Shown: piece after piece, positions 9,370 through 19,242 of the stretch
How the letters are laid out: every line of letters begins with the position of its first letter
Numbering within the stretch: position 1 is the stretch's first letter
Origin: Odoribacter splanchnicus DSM 20712
Lineage (GTDB): Bacteria; Bacteroidota; Bacteroidia; Bacteroidales; Marinifilaceae
DNA: 64,000 nucleotides
Direction of reading: 5' to 3'
Assembly: GCF_000190535.1 (NCBI RefSeq)
Contig: NC_015160.1
Span: forward strand, 4,328,289 to 4,392,288
Made by a program: the position numbers and the translations under genes
Notes under the pieces: model-generated
Seen by the model: only the letters and a program-made list of their open reading frames with translations
Database searches by the model: none
Told to the model about the DNA's origin: nothing

Positions 9370-10431
9370 TTAGATAGAGATTGTATGATGTTTCGCGGTA
9401 TAAAAACGATAGCAATCATCTTTTGTCATACCCATATCTTTGCATATCTTCCGAATACCGATATTTACATTGGCGTTGAAACTGTCCGAATTGCTGTATC
9501 TACTATGAAAGTTAAACAGGTATTCTTCATTTTCATCAGTAGAAAGATACTTGTCAAAGGTGGATTGGATAAAAGGCTCAACTCTCATTTCCATATATCC
9601 CTCGTCTCGGCGACTGTTCCGAACCTTTGCTCTCTTATAGCTAATGATACCATTGCGGTAATTTGTCTTTTTAAGCTCATACAGGTCAACGGAATTCATT
9701 CCACCTAAACAAATAGAAAGGAGTGCTACGTCTCTTCCCAGTTCCGGCAGGGATGAAATCATTTTGCTTACAGGGAGCGGTCGATTGAAGAACTCACGAC
9801 AAGCCTCCGCACTGATGGCCCGCTTTAAAGTTGTGTCTGCCTTGGGAATTTTAATCTTATGCCAAGGATTGAACTTGATACGCACTATGTCACGCTCCTC
9901 GTCGTTGTACTCCGTTATCGCACTGTTAAAGATTTGCCGGATGCAAGTAGGGTACATTTCTTTGGCTCTGTTGGTCAAAGCAAGAGACTCAATCCACTTT
10001 TTCAATACAGTGGATGACATATGCCCAAACATGATTTGGGTTGTTCCCAGATAGCGTTCAAGATGGCAGACGGCAAGTTTGTAGTTCTTTGCGGTACGGT
10101 CTCGCCCCTCTGATTCAATCTTTCTGATGAAAAATTGAGCATATTCGCTAAAGCAGAGTTCTTCATCTGCCTTTAGCAAATAATCTACGACTTCGCTGAC
10201 GCTCCAAAGAGAAGCATCAACTCTGTTCAGCCGGTCACTGTATTGCCTGATGATCATGGCACAGAATTCATTCACTACCGGGTCTGTAATTTCACCATTA
10301 GATACATGGTTCGCATCGACAATTTTATCTGTCTTGATGTAACCGGGCTTGCGGTTGTGTACGATTCGGATGTACACTGAGTAAAGACCGTCTGTTCTCG
10401 GCTTTCTCACCATTGCTTTTAATGTTGTCAT
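9370..10431 (-). pseudogene. C-terminally truncated tyrosine recombinase
   Basis: 353 residues of a Bacteroidales phage/ICE-type integrase. It has an N-terminal beta domain (residues 1-90, MTTLKAMVRKPRTDGLYSVY), a SAM-like helical domain (about 105-200) and the first half of the catalytic domain with CLGGMNSVDLYELKK. Translation stops at FYTAKHHTISI, exactly where the H-x-x-R box should be (intact relatives read like YTARHTWAT). The GH box and the nucleophilic tyrosine are therefore missing, and it cannot recombine DNA by itself. It lies just downstream of a repeat cluster that looks like integrase arm sites. Confidence 0.8.
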
Positions 10432-10476
10432 ACTTTTTGAATTTTAATTTTACTGCTGCAATAGGCTTTTTCCTTG

Positions 10477-10527
10477 GTGTAAGCAGGTGTAAGCAACGGG
10501 TAATTTGGTGTAAGCATAGTGTAAGCA
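10477..10527. repeat. Four direct GTGTAAGCA repeats upstream of integrase
   Basis: GTGTAAGCA occurs at 10477-10485, 10487-10495, 10508-10516 and 10519-10527. The start-to-start spacing is 10, 21 and 11 bases, close to whole helical turns, so the copies lie on one face of the helix. They sit 45 bases upstream of an integrase start. That position and phasing suggest arm-type integrase binding sites or operators for the integrase promoter. Confidence 0.75.
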
Positions 10528-10583
10528 AATACGTTCATTTGGCTCATTTTTTGCGGTCAAATGTACGAACCGCCCAAGCGCAA

Positions 10584-10626
10584 ATCAGGCTGTAATTACC
10601 GCTAAAGCAGTGAATTACAGCCTGAT
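10584..10626 (-). terminator. Terminator-like hairpin after ppdK
   Basis: A perfect 14-bp inverted repeat (10584-10597 with 10613-10626, 15-base loop) lies 25 bases past the ppdK stop. Only a short T run follows on the minus strand, so its strength is uncertain. Confidence 0.6.
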
Positions 10627-10650
10627 ATTAAGAATGTTTATATTAGAGTG

Positions 10651-13374
10651 TTATTCCTCTATTGCTGCCTGAGCCGCGGCTACGCGGGCGATGGGCACGC
10701 GGAACGGTGAACAGCTGACATAGTTCATACCTACTGAGTCGCAGAAGATGACGGATGAAGGTTCTCCACCGTGTTCTCCACAGATACCTACTTTCAGGTC
10801 TGCATTAGTCTTACGACCCAGTTTCACACCCATTTCAACCAGACGGCCTACACCTTCCTGATCCAATACAGCGAACGGATCGGTTTTCAGGATACCTTTC
10901 CTGATGTATTCCGGTAAGAATTTGCCGGCGTCGTCACGGGAGTAACCGAAGGTCATCTGAGTCAGGTCGTTGGTACCGAATGAGAAGAATTCGGCTACTT
11001 CGGCGATCTGATCTGCGGTGATAGCGGCACGCGGGATTTCGATCATCGTACCTACTTTGTAATCTACTTTAACGCCTTTTTCTTCGAATACCATAGCTGC
11101 AACACGGTTGATGATTTCAGCCTGCTGTTTCAGTTCTTTCACAGTACCTACCAAAGGAACCATAATTTCCGGACGAGGATCCAGACCACGCAGTTTCAGG
11201 TTACAAGCTGCTTCGATGATCGCACGGGCCTGCATTTCGGTGATTTCCGGATAGGTAACTCCCAAACGGCAGCCACGATGACCCAGCATCGGGTTGAATT
11301 CGTGCAGTGCATCTACTTTTTCTTTGATACGTTCTACCGGAATTCCCAGTTTCTGAGCCATATATTGTTGTGAAGCCGGTTCGTTCGGAGTAAATTCGTG
11401 TAAAGGTGGGTCGAGCAGACGGATGGTAACCCCCAGTCCGTTCATGGCTTCGAGGATACCTTCGAAGTCTCCCCGCTGCATCGGCAGGATCTTGTTCAGT
11501 GCATCCCGGCGTCCTTCTACCGTGTCGGACAGGATCATTTCACGCATAGCGTCGATACGGTGTCCTTCGAAGAACATATGTTCTGTACGGCAAAGTCCGA
11601 CACCTTTGGCTCCGAAGTCACGGGCTTTACGGGCATCTTTCGGGGTATCGGCATTAGTACGTACATACATACGGGTATATTTTTCAGCCAGGTTCATGAT
11701 GGCTGTGAAGTCTTCGTCCAATGTTGCATCTTCTGTTTCTACTTTTCCTAAATAAACTTCACCGGTAGAACCGTTCAGGGAAATCCAGTCTCCTTCTTTG
11801 ATGATTGTTCCGTTTACGGAGAAATTACGTTTGGCATAATCGACTACGATATCTCCTGCGCCGGATACACAACATTTACCCATACCACGGGCAACGACAG
11901 CTGCGTGAGAAGTCATACCACCGCGTGCGGTCAGGATTCCTTCGGATACGTTCATACCCCGCAGGTCTTCGGGAGAAGTTTCCTGGCGTACCAGAACCAC
12001 TTTTTCACCTCTGTTTTTCCATTCTTCGGCTTCGTCGGCGAAGAATACGACACGCCCGCAGGCAGCACCCGGAGAAGCCGGCAGACCTTTGGTAATAACG
12101 TGAGCTTTTTTCAGAGCTTCTTTATTGAATACCGGATGGAGCAGCTCGTCCAATTTAGCCGGTTCCTGACGCAACAAAGCTGTTTTTTCATCGATCATAC
12201 CTTGTTTCAGCATATCGACAGCCATTTTCACCATAGCGGCTCCGGTACGTTTTCCGTTACGGGTCTGTAACATCCACAGCTTACCGTCCTGGATGGTGAA
12301 TTCCATATCCTGCATATCGTGGAAGTGGTCTTCCAGTTTTTCCTGTACAGCGTTCAGGTCGGCATAAGCCTGAGGCATAGCTTCTTCCAGCGAAGGATAT
12401 TTGGAAGCACGTTCTTCTTCGGAAATACCCTGCAGTTTAGCCCAACGGCGTGAACCCTCGATGGTGATTTCCTGCGGTGTACGGATACCGGCTACAACGT
12501 CTTCCCCCTGTGCATTGATCAGGTATTCTCCGTTGAAGATGTCTTCTCCGGTTGCAGCGTCACGGCTGAAAGCAACACCGGTAGCCGAATTGTTACCCAT
12601 GTTACCGTAAACCATAGACTGTACGTTAACAGCAGTACCCCATTCTTCCGGGATCTGGTTCAACTGACGGTACAGAACGGCACGTTCGGTCATCCATGAA
12701 TCGAATACGGCACAGATGGCTCCCCACAGCTGTTCCCACGGACAAGTCGGGAAATCTTTGCCGGTTTTGGTTTTGACTACTTTTTTGAAGTTTTCGACCA
12801 ATACCTGCAAATCTTCAACGGTAAATTCAGTATCTTGTTTGATATGTTTGGCTTCTTTCAGCTTGTCGATTTCAACTTCGAACGGATTGTGCTCGCCTTT
12901 TGCTGCTGCTACACCCATTACAACATCGCCGTACATCTGAATAAAACGACGGTAAGAGTCCCAGGCAAAACGGGCATTTCCTGATTTTTCTGCCAGTAAT
13001 TTTACGGCATCGTCATTCAATCCCAGGTTCAGCACGGTGTCCATCATACCCGGCATAGAAACACGGGCACCGGAACGTACGGATACCATCAACGGGAAAG
13101 CCTCTCCTTTAGAACCGAATTTTGCATTCATGATTTTTTCCATGTGTGCAATACCGGCTTTAACGTCGTTTTCTATTAATTTTACAACAGCATCTTTACC
13201 TTTCTGGTTGTAAAGTGTACAAACTTCAGTGGTAATCGTGAAACCTGCAGGTACAGGCAGGCCGATCAGGTTCATCTCCGCCAGGTTGGCGCCTTTACCA
13301 CCGAGCAGATTTTTCATGTCTGCCTTGCCTTCTGCTTTTCCGTCTCCGAATGTGTAAACGTACTTCGTACTCAT
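10651..13374 (-). CDS. ppdK: Pyruvate, phosphate dikinase
   Basis: 907 residues, full length for the family. It interconverts pyruvate + ATP + phosphate and phosphoenolpyruvate + AMP + diphosphate in central carbon metabolism. The N-terminal ATP-grasp domain begins LLGGKGANLAEM. The mobile phosphohistidine domain carries GGMTSHAAVVARGMGK with its catalytic His at about residue 455. The C-terminal TIM barrel contains the PEP-site motif GICGEHGGEP with the catalytic Cys. No frameshift or missing residue is seen. It is a single-gene transcript flanked by noncoding DNA, with a TATATTTG promoter element about 120 bases upstream and a hairpin behind it. Confidence 0.97.
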   Translation of the reverse strand: MSTKYVYTFGDGKAEGKADMKNLLGGKGANLAEMNLIGLPVPAGFTITTEVCTLYNQKGKDAVVKLIENDVKAGIAHMEKIMNAKFGSKGEAFPLMVSVRSGARVSMPGMMDTVLNLGLNDDAVKLLAEKSGNARFAWDSYRRFIQMYGDVVMGVAAAKGEHNPFEVEIDKLKEAKHIKQDTEFTVEDLQVLVENFKKVVKTKTGKDFPTCPWEQLWGAICAVFDSWMTERAVLYRQLNQIPEEWGTAVNVQSMVYGNMGNNSATGVAFSRDAATGEDIFNGEYLINAQGEDVVAGIRTPQEITIEGSRRWAKLQGISEEERASKYPSLEEAMPQAYADLNAVQEKLEDHFHDMQDMEFTIQDGKLWMLQTRNGKRTGAAMVKMAVDMLKQGMIDEKTALLRQEPAKLDELLHPVFNKEALKKAHVITKGLPASPGAACGRVVFFADEAEEWKNRGEKVVLVRQETSPEDLRGMNVSEGILTARGGMTSHAAVVARGMGKCCVSGAGDIVVDYAKRNFSVNGTIIKEGDWISLNGSTGEVYLGKVETEDATLDEDFTAIMNLAEKYTRMYVRTNADTPKDARKARDFGAKGVGLCRTEHMFFEGHRIDAMREMILSDTVEGRRDALNKILPMQRGDFEGILEAMNGLGVTIRLLDPPLHEFTPNEPASQQYMAQKLGIPVERIKEKVDALHEFNPMLGHRGCRLGVTYPEITEMQARAIIEAACNLKLRGLDPRPEIMVPLVGTVKELKQQAEIINRVAAMVFEEKGVKVDYKVGTMIEIPRAAITADQIAEVAEFFSFGTNDLTQMTFGYSRDDAGKFLPEYIRKGILKTDPFAVLDQEGVGRLVEMGVKLGRKTNADLKVGICGEHGGEPSSVIFCDSVGMNYVSCSPFRVPIARVAAAQAAIEE

Positions 13375-13493
13375 ATTTCTGTTAGATTTGATTTATTTCC
13401 CTGAGAGGGAAGGTTTATTATTATGATATTGTTTTTATAAACTATTGATATACAATAAACTGAAAGCCACGCGAGCTTGCGTATTCAGAGTTG

Positions 13494-13501
13494 CAAATAT
13501 A
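13494..13501 (-). promoter_or_regulatory. Putative -7 element of ppdK promoter
   Basis: TATATTTG on the minus strand matches TAnnTTTG. No good -33 TTTG is present at 19-21 bases, so only half of the consensus is supported. The leader to ppdK would be about 110 bases. Confidence 0.45.
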
Positions 13502-13590
13502 GAATATTTTTTGTTATTATAAAAATCGGCTTCTATTTTTATAATGATCTATTACTCAAACGTTTTCAATTTTGAATTCTTGGCTCTTTA

Positions 13591-16218
13591 TCATTCCCTC
13601 CGGATTGTCGTTTGCCGGTATACCGGTTCCCCGTTTTTCCCCAATCCTTCGACGGTGATGGTATAACTGCCGGCCATGTCGGAAGTGAAAAAAGAGAGGG
13701 AAGTCTGCCCGGATGAATCGATCGGGACGACCGGTTGCCAATAAATCGTGCTGCGGTAGTCGATCTCAGGAGCTTTGAGTATTTCCGGGTCGTTGTATTG
13801 GGGCATGTAGAATTCATCCGGTTCGGAGTAACCTAAAGGAATGAATTTGATCAACCCTGGAGTGGCTTTGGGGGTGAAATGGCCATGTTTGGTATTGATG
13901 ACAATCACACCGCCGGCACCGCCTTGGGCCATGAAGAAAGTCAGCCGGGCTCCGTCGCGGATGACTCCCAGATTGTCCACATCCTCCGGCATCACTGCGT
14001 TCAGCATGTCTTCGGTCTGTGGCAATCCGTCGATCATGAACAGAGGCGTACTTCCGTTGCGGGCCATCGTCACTTTGGTACCGGAGACAATAACACCCGG
14101 AAGACGGGATAATAGTTGATAGATACTGGAAGTATTGAATTTATTCAATTCTTCCTGGCCCAGGATGTAATCCGTCATATCTGTGTATTGGCCTTCGTAT
14201 TTGTGTTGTACGCTTTCCGGACGGTGACGTAATACGACCGCTTCGTCGAGAATATAGACTTTCACACCGTTCTGGTAGAAATAACTACCTTTGAACTGGT
14301 CCATAAATTCTTCTTTGCCCAGTGGTTTATTTTCCCGGGGGATTGTAAAATGAGTGACGGGATCTTTAAATAGCCGGGGAGTGATAGTTATATCTACCAT
14401 TTTTCCTCCTTTCTCTTTGTAGCCACGTACCAGAAAAATCGTACTATCGGGGAAATCCAGATCCCGGATGATGAATTCTCCGTTTTCGTTCGACTTCACT
14501 TCTCCCAATGTATTTTCACCGGGGATAAAGATTTGTACACTGGCATTCGCCATCGGCTTATTGCTATAATTGGTGATTTTTCCCCGGATTTCTTGTCCCT
14601 GTTCAAGCTTGAAAGTGGCTTTAGAAGGTGTGGCAGTCAGGAATTTCCCGATCTCATAACGGGTCCAGCCATGAGTGAGCATGAGGAGATCGATGTGTTC
14701 GGGAGTTTCACGACTATAACTTCCCGGGGCTTCGATGTGCCCTTTGAGGTCGGAGGTCAGGAGCAGATAACTGACGATATTGTCCGATAGGGTGTCACGG
14801 GGAACCATCGTATTGTCCGTAACAGAGAGGGAAAAACTGCCTTCGAGGGGGTGCTCGCCGATGTCTGTAAACTGTAGTGTCAGGTTTACTTTTTCCCGTC
14901 TGTCGTATTTTTCTTTATCGGTCCGGAGTTGTAATACAGGTTGCGGATCCGGCTTTATAAAATAAGAACGCTGGCTGTAAATGTGTGAGTCGGCATCGGC
15001 TAGTACGAACTGCACGGTACCACCGGGCAGGGAGTTCAGGGGTAAGGCTCCCACGAAATCGTCTTTTGCCGGTAGCACGCCTAACAGACGTCCTCTGGAG
15101 TGCATAACGATATAAATCGTTTTCCCTGCAGGAAAATGAATTCCTTTTTTGACAGCAAGGATCAGGTGGTTGTCCTGAGGATAAACCTGCAAGGCCAGAT
15201 TTTCCGCTTGGGGAATCTGCAAGTCGACTCTTTTTTCCCGGTTTGTGGCGGTATGTACCAGGGCATAGTAGCGTTCGCCCGGCTGGGTGGTCAGTTCCAG
15301 GGTTCCCATTCCCCGGTGAAAGGTTGAAAAAGAAACGACTTCCTGTTCCTTACTATTGTAAATTTTTCCCTCGGCAGCTATCGAACGTCCGTTTGCATCC
15401 AGTGCCTTAAAGGCGACGGTTTGCGTGGTGCCCGCTAATAAATTACCGCCTTCCGGGAAGAATTGAAAGTCGAAGTCGTCGGAAAGATTCAATAAAGGGA
15501 TTTCTCTTGAAAAAGCAAAAGGCAAGTCCGTCGGGAACGCTACCTGAATCCGGTCGATACTGTCGCTGACCGGATATTGTAAAGTGGCGGATCCTTGTTC
15601 ATCGGTTTTCAAGGTAGTCTTGTTTACCGCTAGTTTATGACGGTAGGTCGTGATTTTCAGACGTTGATGAACATAAGGTTTGCCGGCATTATCGATTAGG
15701 GTGAGCGTCGTCCGGATTGCATTGTCCTGACGGCTGCTTGCCGTGTGAATGTTTACTTCATTCACTGTACTGACGATCTGTATATTTTTTTTGAAGAAAA
15801 AATCTTCTTCGTTATTTTGCATCCAGTTGGTAAAGACACGCAGGCAATACTCTCCCGGAGGGGTGGTGGATGGAATCGTCAAATTGCCATAAAAACAAGA
15901 ATCGGTCTGTTTTATTTGGATACGTTTTAAAATCGAATCCTGACGGTTGATGAGTTCGAGGTAGATAAATTTACTTAATTGGGTCGGGATATGATAGCTG
16001 GCATCTACGCAGTAGGCTCTGAACCAGATATTTTCGCCGGCAGAGTAGGTCGGTTTATCGGTATGTAGATAAATTTTTTCCTGGGGGTTGAAATTGAAAT
16101 AGTTGTTGAAACATTGTTCGATGTATGAAGGAAAAGCATCTTCGGTTTGAGCTCCGACGGGACGGAAAAGAAGGACCAGCATGATCGTGAACATGCCCGT
16201 GCAGATTGTTTTCATCAT
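13591..16218 (-). CDS. MG2 / TonB-plug domain surface protein
   Basis: 875 residues. A signal peptide ends near VGAQTED. Residues about 40-140 match the MG2 domain of alpha-2-macroglobulin-like proteins (EKIYLHTDKPTYSAGENIWF). Several macroglobulin-like beta domains follow. Residues about 545-620 form a carboxypeptidase-regulatory-like fold (IRGKITNYSNKPMANASVQI), and about 680-780 form a TonB-receptor plug-like domain (LLSRLPGVIVSGTKVTMARNG, then INTKHG). The C-terminus is a short beta domain, with no beta-barrel. This layout is common in Bacteroidetes as an uncharacterised outer-membrane-associated family. It is monocistronic. Its role is unknown. Confidence 0.75.
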   Translation of the reverse strand: MMKTICTGMFTIMLVLLFRPVGAQTEDAFPSYIEQCFNNYFNFNPQEKIYLHTDKPTYSAGENIWFRAYCVDASYHIPTQLSKFIYLELINRQDSILKRIQIKQTDSCFYGNLTIPSTTPPGEYCLRVFTNWMQNNEEDFFFKKNIQIVSTVNEVNIHTASSRQDNAIRTTLTLIDNAGKPYVHQRLKITTYRHKLAVNKTTLKTDEQGSATLQYPVSDSIDRIQVAFPTDLPFAFSREIPLLNLSDDFDFQFFPEGGNLLAGTTQTVAFKALDANGRSIAAEGKIYNSKEQEVVSFSTFHRGMGTLELTTQPGERYYALVHTATNREKRVDLQIPQAENLALQVYPQDNHLILAVKKGIHFPAGKTIYIVMHSRGRLLGVLPAKDDFVGALPLNSLPGGTVQFVLADADSHIYSQRSYFIKPDPQPVLQLRTDKEKYDRREKVNLTLQFTDIGEHPLEGSFSLSVTDNTMVPRDTLSDNIVSYLLLTSDLKGHIEAPGSYSRETPEHIDLLMLTHGWTRYEIGKFLTATPSKATFKLEQGQEIRGKITNYSNKPMANASVQIFIPGENTLGEVKSNENGEFIIRDLDFPDSTIFLVRGYKEKGGKMVDITITPRLFKDPVTHFTIPRENKPLGKEEFMDQFKGSYFYQNGVKVYILDEAVVLRHRPESVQHKYEGQYTDMTDYILGQEELNKFNTSSIYQLLSRLPGVIVSGTKVTMARNGSTPLFMIDGLPQTEDMLNAVMPEDVDNLGVIRDGARLTFFMAQGGAGGVIVINTKHGHFTPKATPGLIKFIPLGYSEPDEFYMPQYNDPEILKAPEIDYRSTIYWQPVVPIDSSGQTSLSFFTSDMAGSYTITVEGLGKNGEPVYRQTTIRRE

Positions 16219-16289
16219 TTATTGTTTGTGGTTACGGGAACAAAATTAAGAAATAAAATGATATTTTTGTTCTGCTAAAGAGAAAATGC

Positions 16290-17237
16290 ATGAAGCCAAC
16301 AGAGAGTCGGAAACGGTACAATGATTACCCCGCTTATTTCAAAGAATTATTTGGAGAACGGGTGCAAAAATTGTCTATCGACGGTGGATTTACTTGTCCG
16401 AACCGGGATGGGAAAAAAGGGACCGGTGGTTGTACGTTTTGTAATAATGAGAGTTTTAATCCGGGTTATTGCCGGGCTGTGTCGGGGATATCCCGACAGA
16501 TCGGGGAGGGAAGGGCCTTTTTTGCCCGAAAGTATATCGGTCAAAAGTATCTGGCTTATTTTCAGGCTTATTCGAATACCTATGCTCCTTTGGAAGAGTT
16601 ACGGCAAAAGTATGAGGAGGCATTGGATTGTCCCGATGTAGTAGGATTGGTGATCGCTACCCGTCCGGATGCTGTGACCGATGACGTATTGGATTATATT
16701 GCCGGATTGTCCCGGCGTTGTTATGTTTGTGTAGAGTATGGAGTCGAATCTGCAAATGATGAAGTTTTGCGAACGGTCAACCGGGGACATACTTTTGCCG
16801 AAGCTGAGGAAGCGATACGGAAAACGGCTGAGAGAGGTATCCGGATAGGAGCTCATTTGATTTTCGGCTTACCCGGAGAGAGCCGGGAGTCTATGTTGGA
16901 GGGGGCGGTCCGTGTGTGCGATCTGCCGATTCAGGTATTGAAGCTACATCAGTTGCAGATTGTCCGGGGAACGGCGATGGCCGAACAATATCTTCGGCAT
17001 CCGGAGGTTTTCAGGTTGTATAGTTATGAAGAATACCTCGATTTTGTAGTGGACGTGATCGGACATATCCGGCCGGATGTTTATCTGGAACGTTTTGTCA
17101 ATCAATCACCCGAAGAATATCTGATCGCTCCGAAATGGGGGATAAAGAATTATGAGTTTGTGGCTAAACTGGAGAAGAGATTGCGCGAGAGAGGAGAGTG
17201 GCAGGGGAGGTGGTATAGGGGGAAAGGTAAAAAGTAA
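16290..17237 (+). CDS. YhcC-like radical SAM protein (TIGR01212 family)
   Basis: 315 residues. The radical-SAM cysteines appear in the family-typical expanded form: CPNRDGKKGTGGCTFCNN, with the triad Cys at about 31, 43 and 46. Later motifs (YGVESANDEVLRTVNRGHTF and IGAHLIFGLPGES) match the YhcC/TIGR01212 family, whose E. coli member has been linked to redox and tRNA-related functions without a settled reaction. A TATTTTTG element lies at 16262-16269, about 20 bases before the ATG. The next gene follows on the same strand after 76 bases. The exact reaction is unknown. Confidence 0.85.
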   Translation: MKPTESRKRYNDYPAYFKELFGERVQKLSIDGGFTCPNRDGKKGTGGCTFCNNESFNPGYCRAVSGISRQIGEGRAFFARKYIGQKYLAYFQAYSNTYAPLEELRQKYEEALDCPDVVGLVIATRPDAVTDDVLDYIAGLSRRCYVCVEYGVESANDEVLRTVNRGHTFAEAEEAIRKTAERGIRIGAHLIFGLPGESRESMLEGAVRVCDLPIQVLKLHQLQIVRGTAMAEQYLRHPEVFRLYSYEEYLDFVVDVIGHIRPDVYLERFVNQSPEEYLIAPKWGIKNYEFVAKLEKRLRERGEWQGRWYRGKGKK

Positions 17238-17313
17238 AAAGCTAAAAGTTGAAGGTTTGGGGAAAATGAAGGAGGGGAAAAGAAGAGAGATGAAAAAAAT
17301 AAAATAAAATGAG

Positions 17314-17808
17314 ATGATGATTGGACAGGAGAAAGTGTATGAGACATTGAAAGCTTTGGGTATTGAATTCGATTATCTGGAACATCCTGAGGCACCTACG
17401 ATCGAGATTGCCCGCCAATATTGGAAAAATTTGGACAGTACACATTGTAAGAATTTGTTTTTCAGGAATCATAAGGGAAACCGGCATTACCTGGTTATTT
17501 TTCATTGTGATCGGAATCTGGCGATTCATGATCTGGAACAACTATTAAAACAAGGGAAATTAAGTTTTGCTTCGGAAAAACGGATGGAGAAATACCTGGG
17601 GTTGAAGCCGGGATCTGTCAGCCCTTTCGGATTAGTGAACGATACGGAACACCATGTCTATGTTTTCCTTGATGAAAATTTGAAACAAGCCCGGAAATTG
17701 TCGTTTCATCCGAATGATAACCGGGCTTCTCTGGCTATAAAGACGGAAGATTTTATCCGTTATATGGATCAGACAGGGAATGGGTATGAGTGGATCAGAC
17801 TTTATTGA
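17314..17808 (+). CDS. proX: YbaK/ProX-type aminoacyl-tRNA deacylase
   Basis: 164 residues, the usual size for free-standing ProX/PrdX editing proteins. It starts GQEKVYETLKALGIEFDYLEHP, followed by the domain core (STHCKNLFFRNHKGNRHYLVI), a conserved Lys region (LSFASEKRMEKYLGLKPGSVSPFGL) and an END-like segment. The family hydrolyses mischarged tRNA(Pro), classically Ala-tRNA(Pro). The gene lies tail to tail with an Xaa-Pro aminopeptidase and near hydroxyproline genes, so a role in protecting tRNA(Pro) when proline analogues are abundant is a tempting but unproven thought. Two adjacent ATGs (17314, 17317) are equally possible starts. Confidence 0.85.
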   Translation: MMIGQEKVYETLKALGIEFDYLEHPEAPTIEIARQYWKNLDSTHCKNLFFRNHKGNRHYLVIFHCDRNLAIHDLEQLLKQGKLSFASEKRMEKYLGLKPGSVSPFGLVNDTEHHVYVFLDENLKQARKLSFHPNDNRASLAIKTEDFIRYMDQTGNGYEWIRLY

Positions 17809-17827
17809 TTGGCGCAGTGCGCCAATC

Positions 17828-19207
17828 CTACTTCATTCCTTCCACCTCCCCGATTGTCATCGGTTTATATTTGCCGAGCCGGCGTGCTCCGTCGGGAGTG
17901 ATCAGGTAGTCTTCTTCGTTACGGATGCCGCTGAAACCTTTCCAGGGTTCCAATTTGTCGTATTGGATAAATTCGCAGAACCGTTTTTCACTTCTCCAAT
18001 AGTCGATGAGCTCAGGAATAAAATAGATGCCGGGTTCTATGGTAAAGACAAAACCGGGTTCCAGGGGGCGGGCCAGACGGAGCGATTTGAAACCGAACTG
18101 TGTACTTTTGGGTTGTCCGTTATATCCTACCCATACTTCGCCTAAATTCTCCATGTCGTGAACATCGAGTCCCATCATGTGGCCGAGTCCGCAGGGAAAG
18201 AACAACGCATAAGCACCCGAACGGGCTGCTTCGTCGGGATCTCCTTTCATCAGGCCGATCGATTTCATCCCTTCTGCAATCGTACGGGCGGCAATCAGAT
18301 GGACCTCTTTGAACGGAATGCCCGGTCTTAGGGCGGCAACTGCGGCCTGATGGGCTTGTAAAGCGATTTGATAGATGGTTTTCTGCTGTTCTGTAAAATG
18401 TTTACTTACCGGAATGGTCGACGAGAGGTCGCCGGAATAGTGCATGCCGTTTTCCGCTCCTGCATCCAACAATAACAACTGCCCTTCGTGGAGGATATTA
18501 CCGTGATAATGATTATGGAGGGTTTGCCCGTTAATGGTGGCAATCACCGGGAAAGACAATTGTCCGCCATTTTGTAAAGCGACTTCTGTCACTGCTGCTG
18601 CTATTTCACATTCTTTCATCCCCGGCCGGACAAGTTGCATCGCCCGGATGTGCATATCGGCGGAGATATTTACTGCTTCTTCTATCTCCCTGATCTCCTC
18701 GGCCGATTTGTAGTTTCGTTGGCCGACTACAGCCCGGATCAGTTCGGTAGAGGCTCCGGCAACTTGCGCTTCAGGGGCAATCCCCAGTAAACGGAGTAGG
18801 GTGACCTGATGTTCACCCCGGTAAGGAGGCAGATAATGGATACGACGTCCCTGCTGTACCGCTTTATTTAAATAATCGCTCAGCTGGGCGGTCGGAGCGG
18901 TTGCTGTGATGCCTACTGAAGCACTCTTTTCCCGTATCGTGGGTTGGGTGCCCATCCAGACGATATCGTCGATGGTCAGTTCATCCCCGAAAATAATTTC
19001 CCGGTCTTCATCGATATCGATCAGAGCCGAAAGACCGGCATAATCCGAACCGAAAAAATATAAAAAAGTCGAATCCTGACGGAAATGATACGTGTTGTCG
19101 GTATAATTCATACCGCTTTCATTGTTGCCGAGAAATAGTAAAATCCCTTTACCGATTTCTTTCTTCAGTCTGTTACGTCTCTGAATGTAAGTTTCTTTGT
19201 TGAACAT
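17828..19207 (-). CDS. pepP: Xaa-Pro aminopeptidase (M24, aminopeptidase P family)
   Basis: 459 residues. The N-terminal creatinase-like domain runs to about residue 170. The C-terminal pita-bread domain carries the five metal ligands: Asp in LLLDAGAENG, Asp in YSGDLSST, His in GLGHMMGLDVHD, Glu in FTIEPGIYF and Glu in GIRNEEDYLIT. It removes the N-terminal residue from peptides with proline at position 2 and should be cytoplasmic, as no signal peptide is seen. It sits immediately beside the HTCS gene, transcribed the same way 36 bases after it, so it may be co-transcribed. It would fit intracellular breakdown of Pro/Hyp peptides. Confidence 0.92.
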   Translation of the reverse strand: MFNKETYIQRRNRLKKEIGKGILLFLGNNESGMNYTDNTYHFRQDSTFLYFFGSDYAGLSALIDIDEDREIIFGDELTIDDIVWMGTQPTIREKSASVGITATAPTAQLSDYLNKAVQQGRRIHYLPPYRGEHQVTLLRLLGIAPEAQVAGASTELIRAVVGQRNYKSAEEIREIEEAVNISADMHIRAMQLVRPGMKECEIAAAVTEVALQNGGQLSFPVIATINGQTLHNHYHGNILHEGQLLLLDAGAENGMHYSGDLSSTIPVSKHFTEQQKTIYQIALQAHQAAVAALRPGIPFKEVHLIAARTIAEGMKSIGLMKGDPDEAARSGAYALFFPCGLGHMMGLDVHDMENLGEVWVGYNGQPKSTQFGFKSLRLARPLEPGFVFTIEPGIYFIPELIDYWRSEKRFCEFIQYDKLEPWKGFSGIRNEEDYLITPDGARRLGKYKPMTIGEVEGMK

Positions 19208-19242
19208 AATCGTATGGTTTTATAAGTAGATATTGGGTTTGG

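Noticed and set aside
10477..10527. Short direct repeats as a possible CRISPR array
   Set aside because: Units of 9 bases with 1-12 base gaps are far too short; integrase arm sites or operators fit better.
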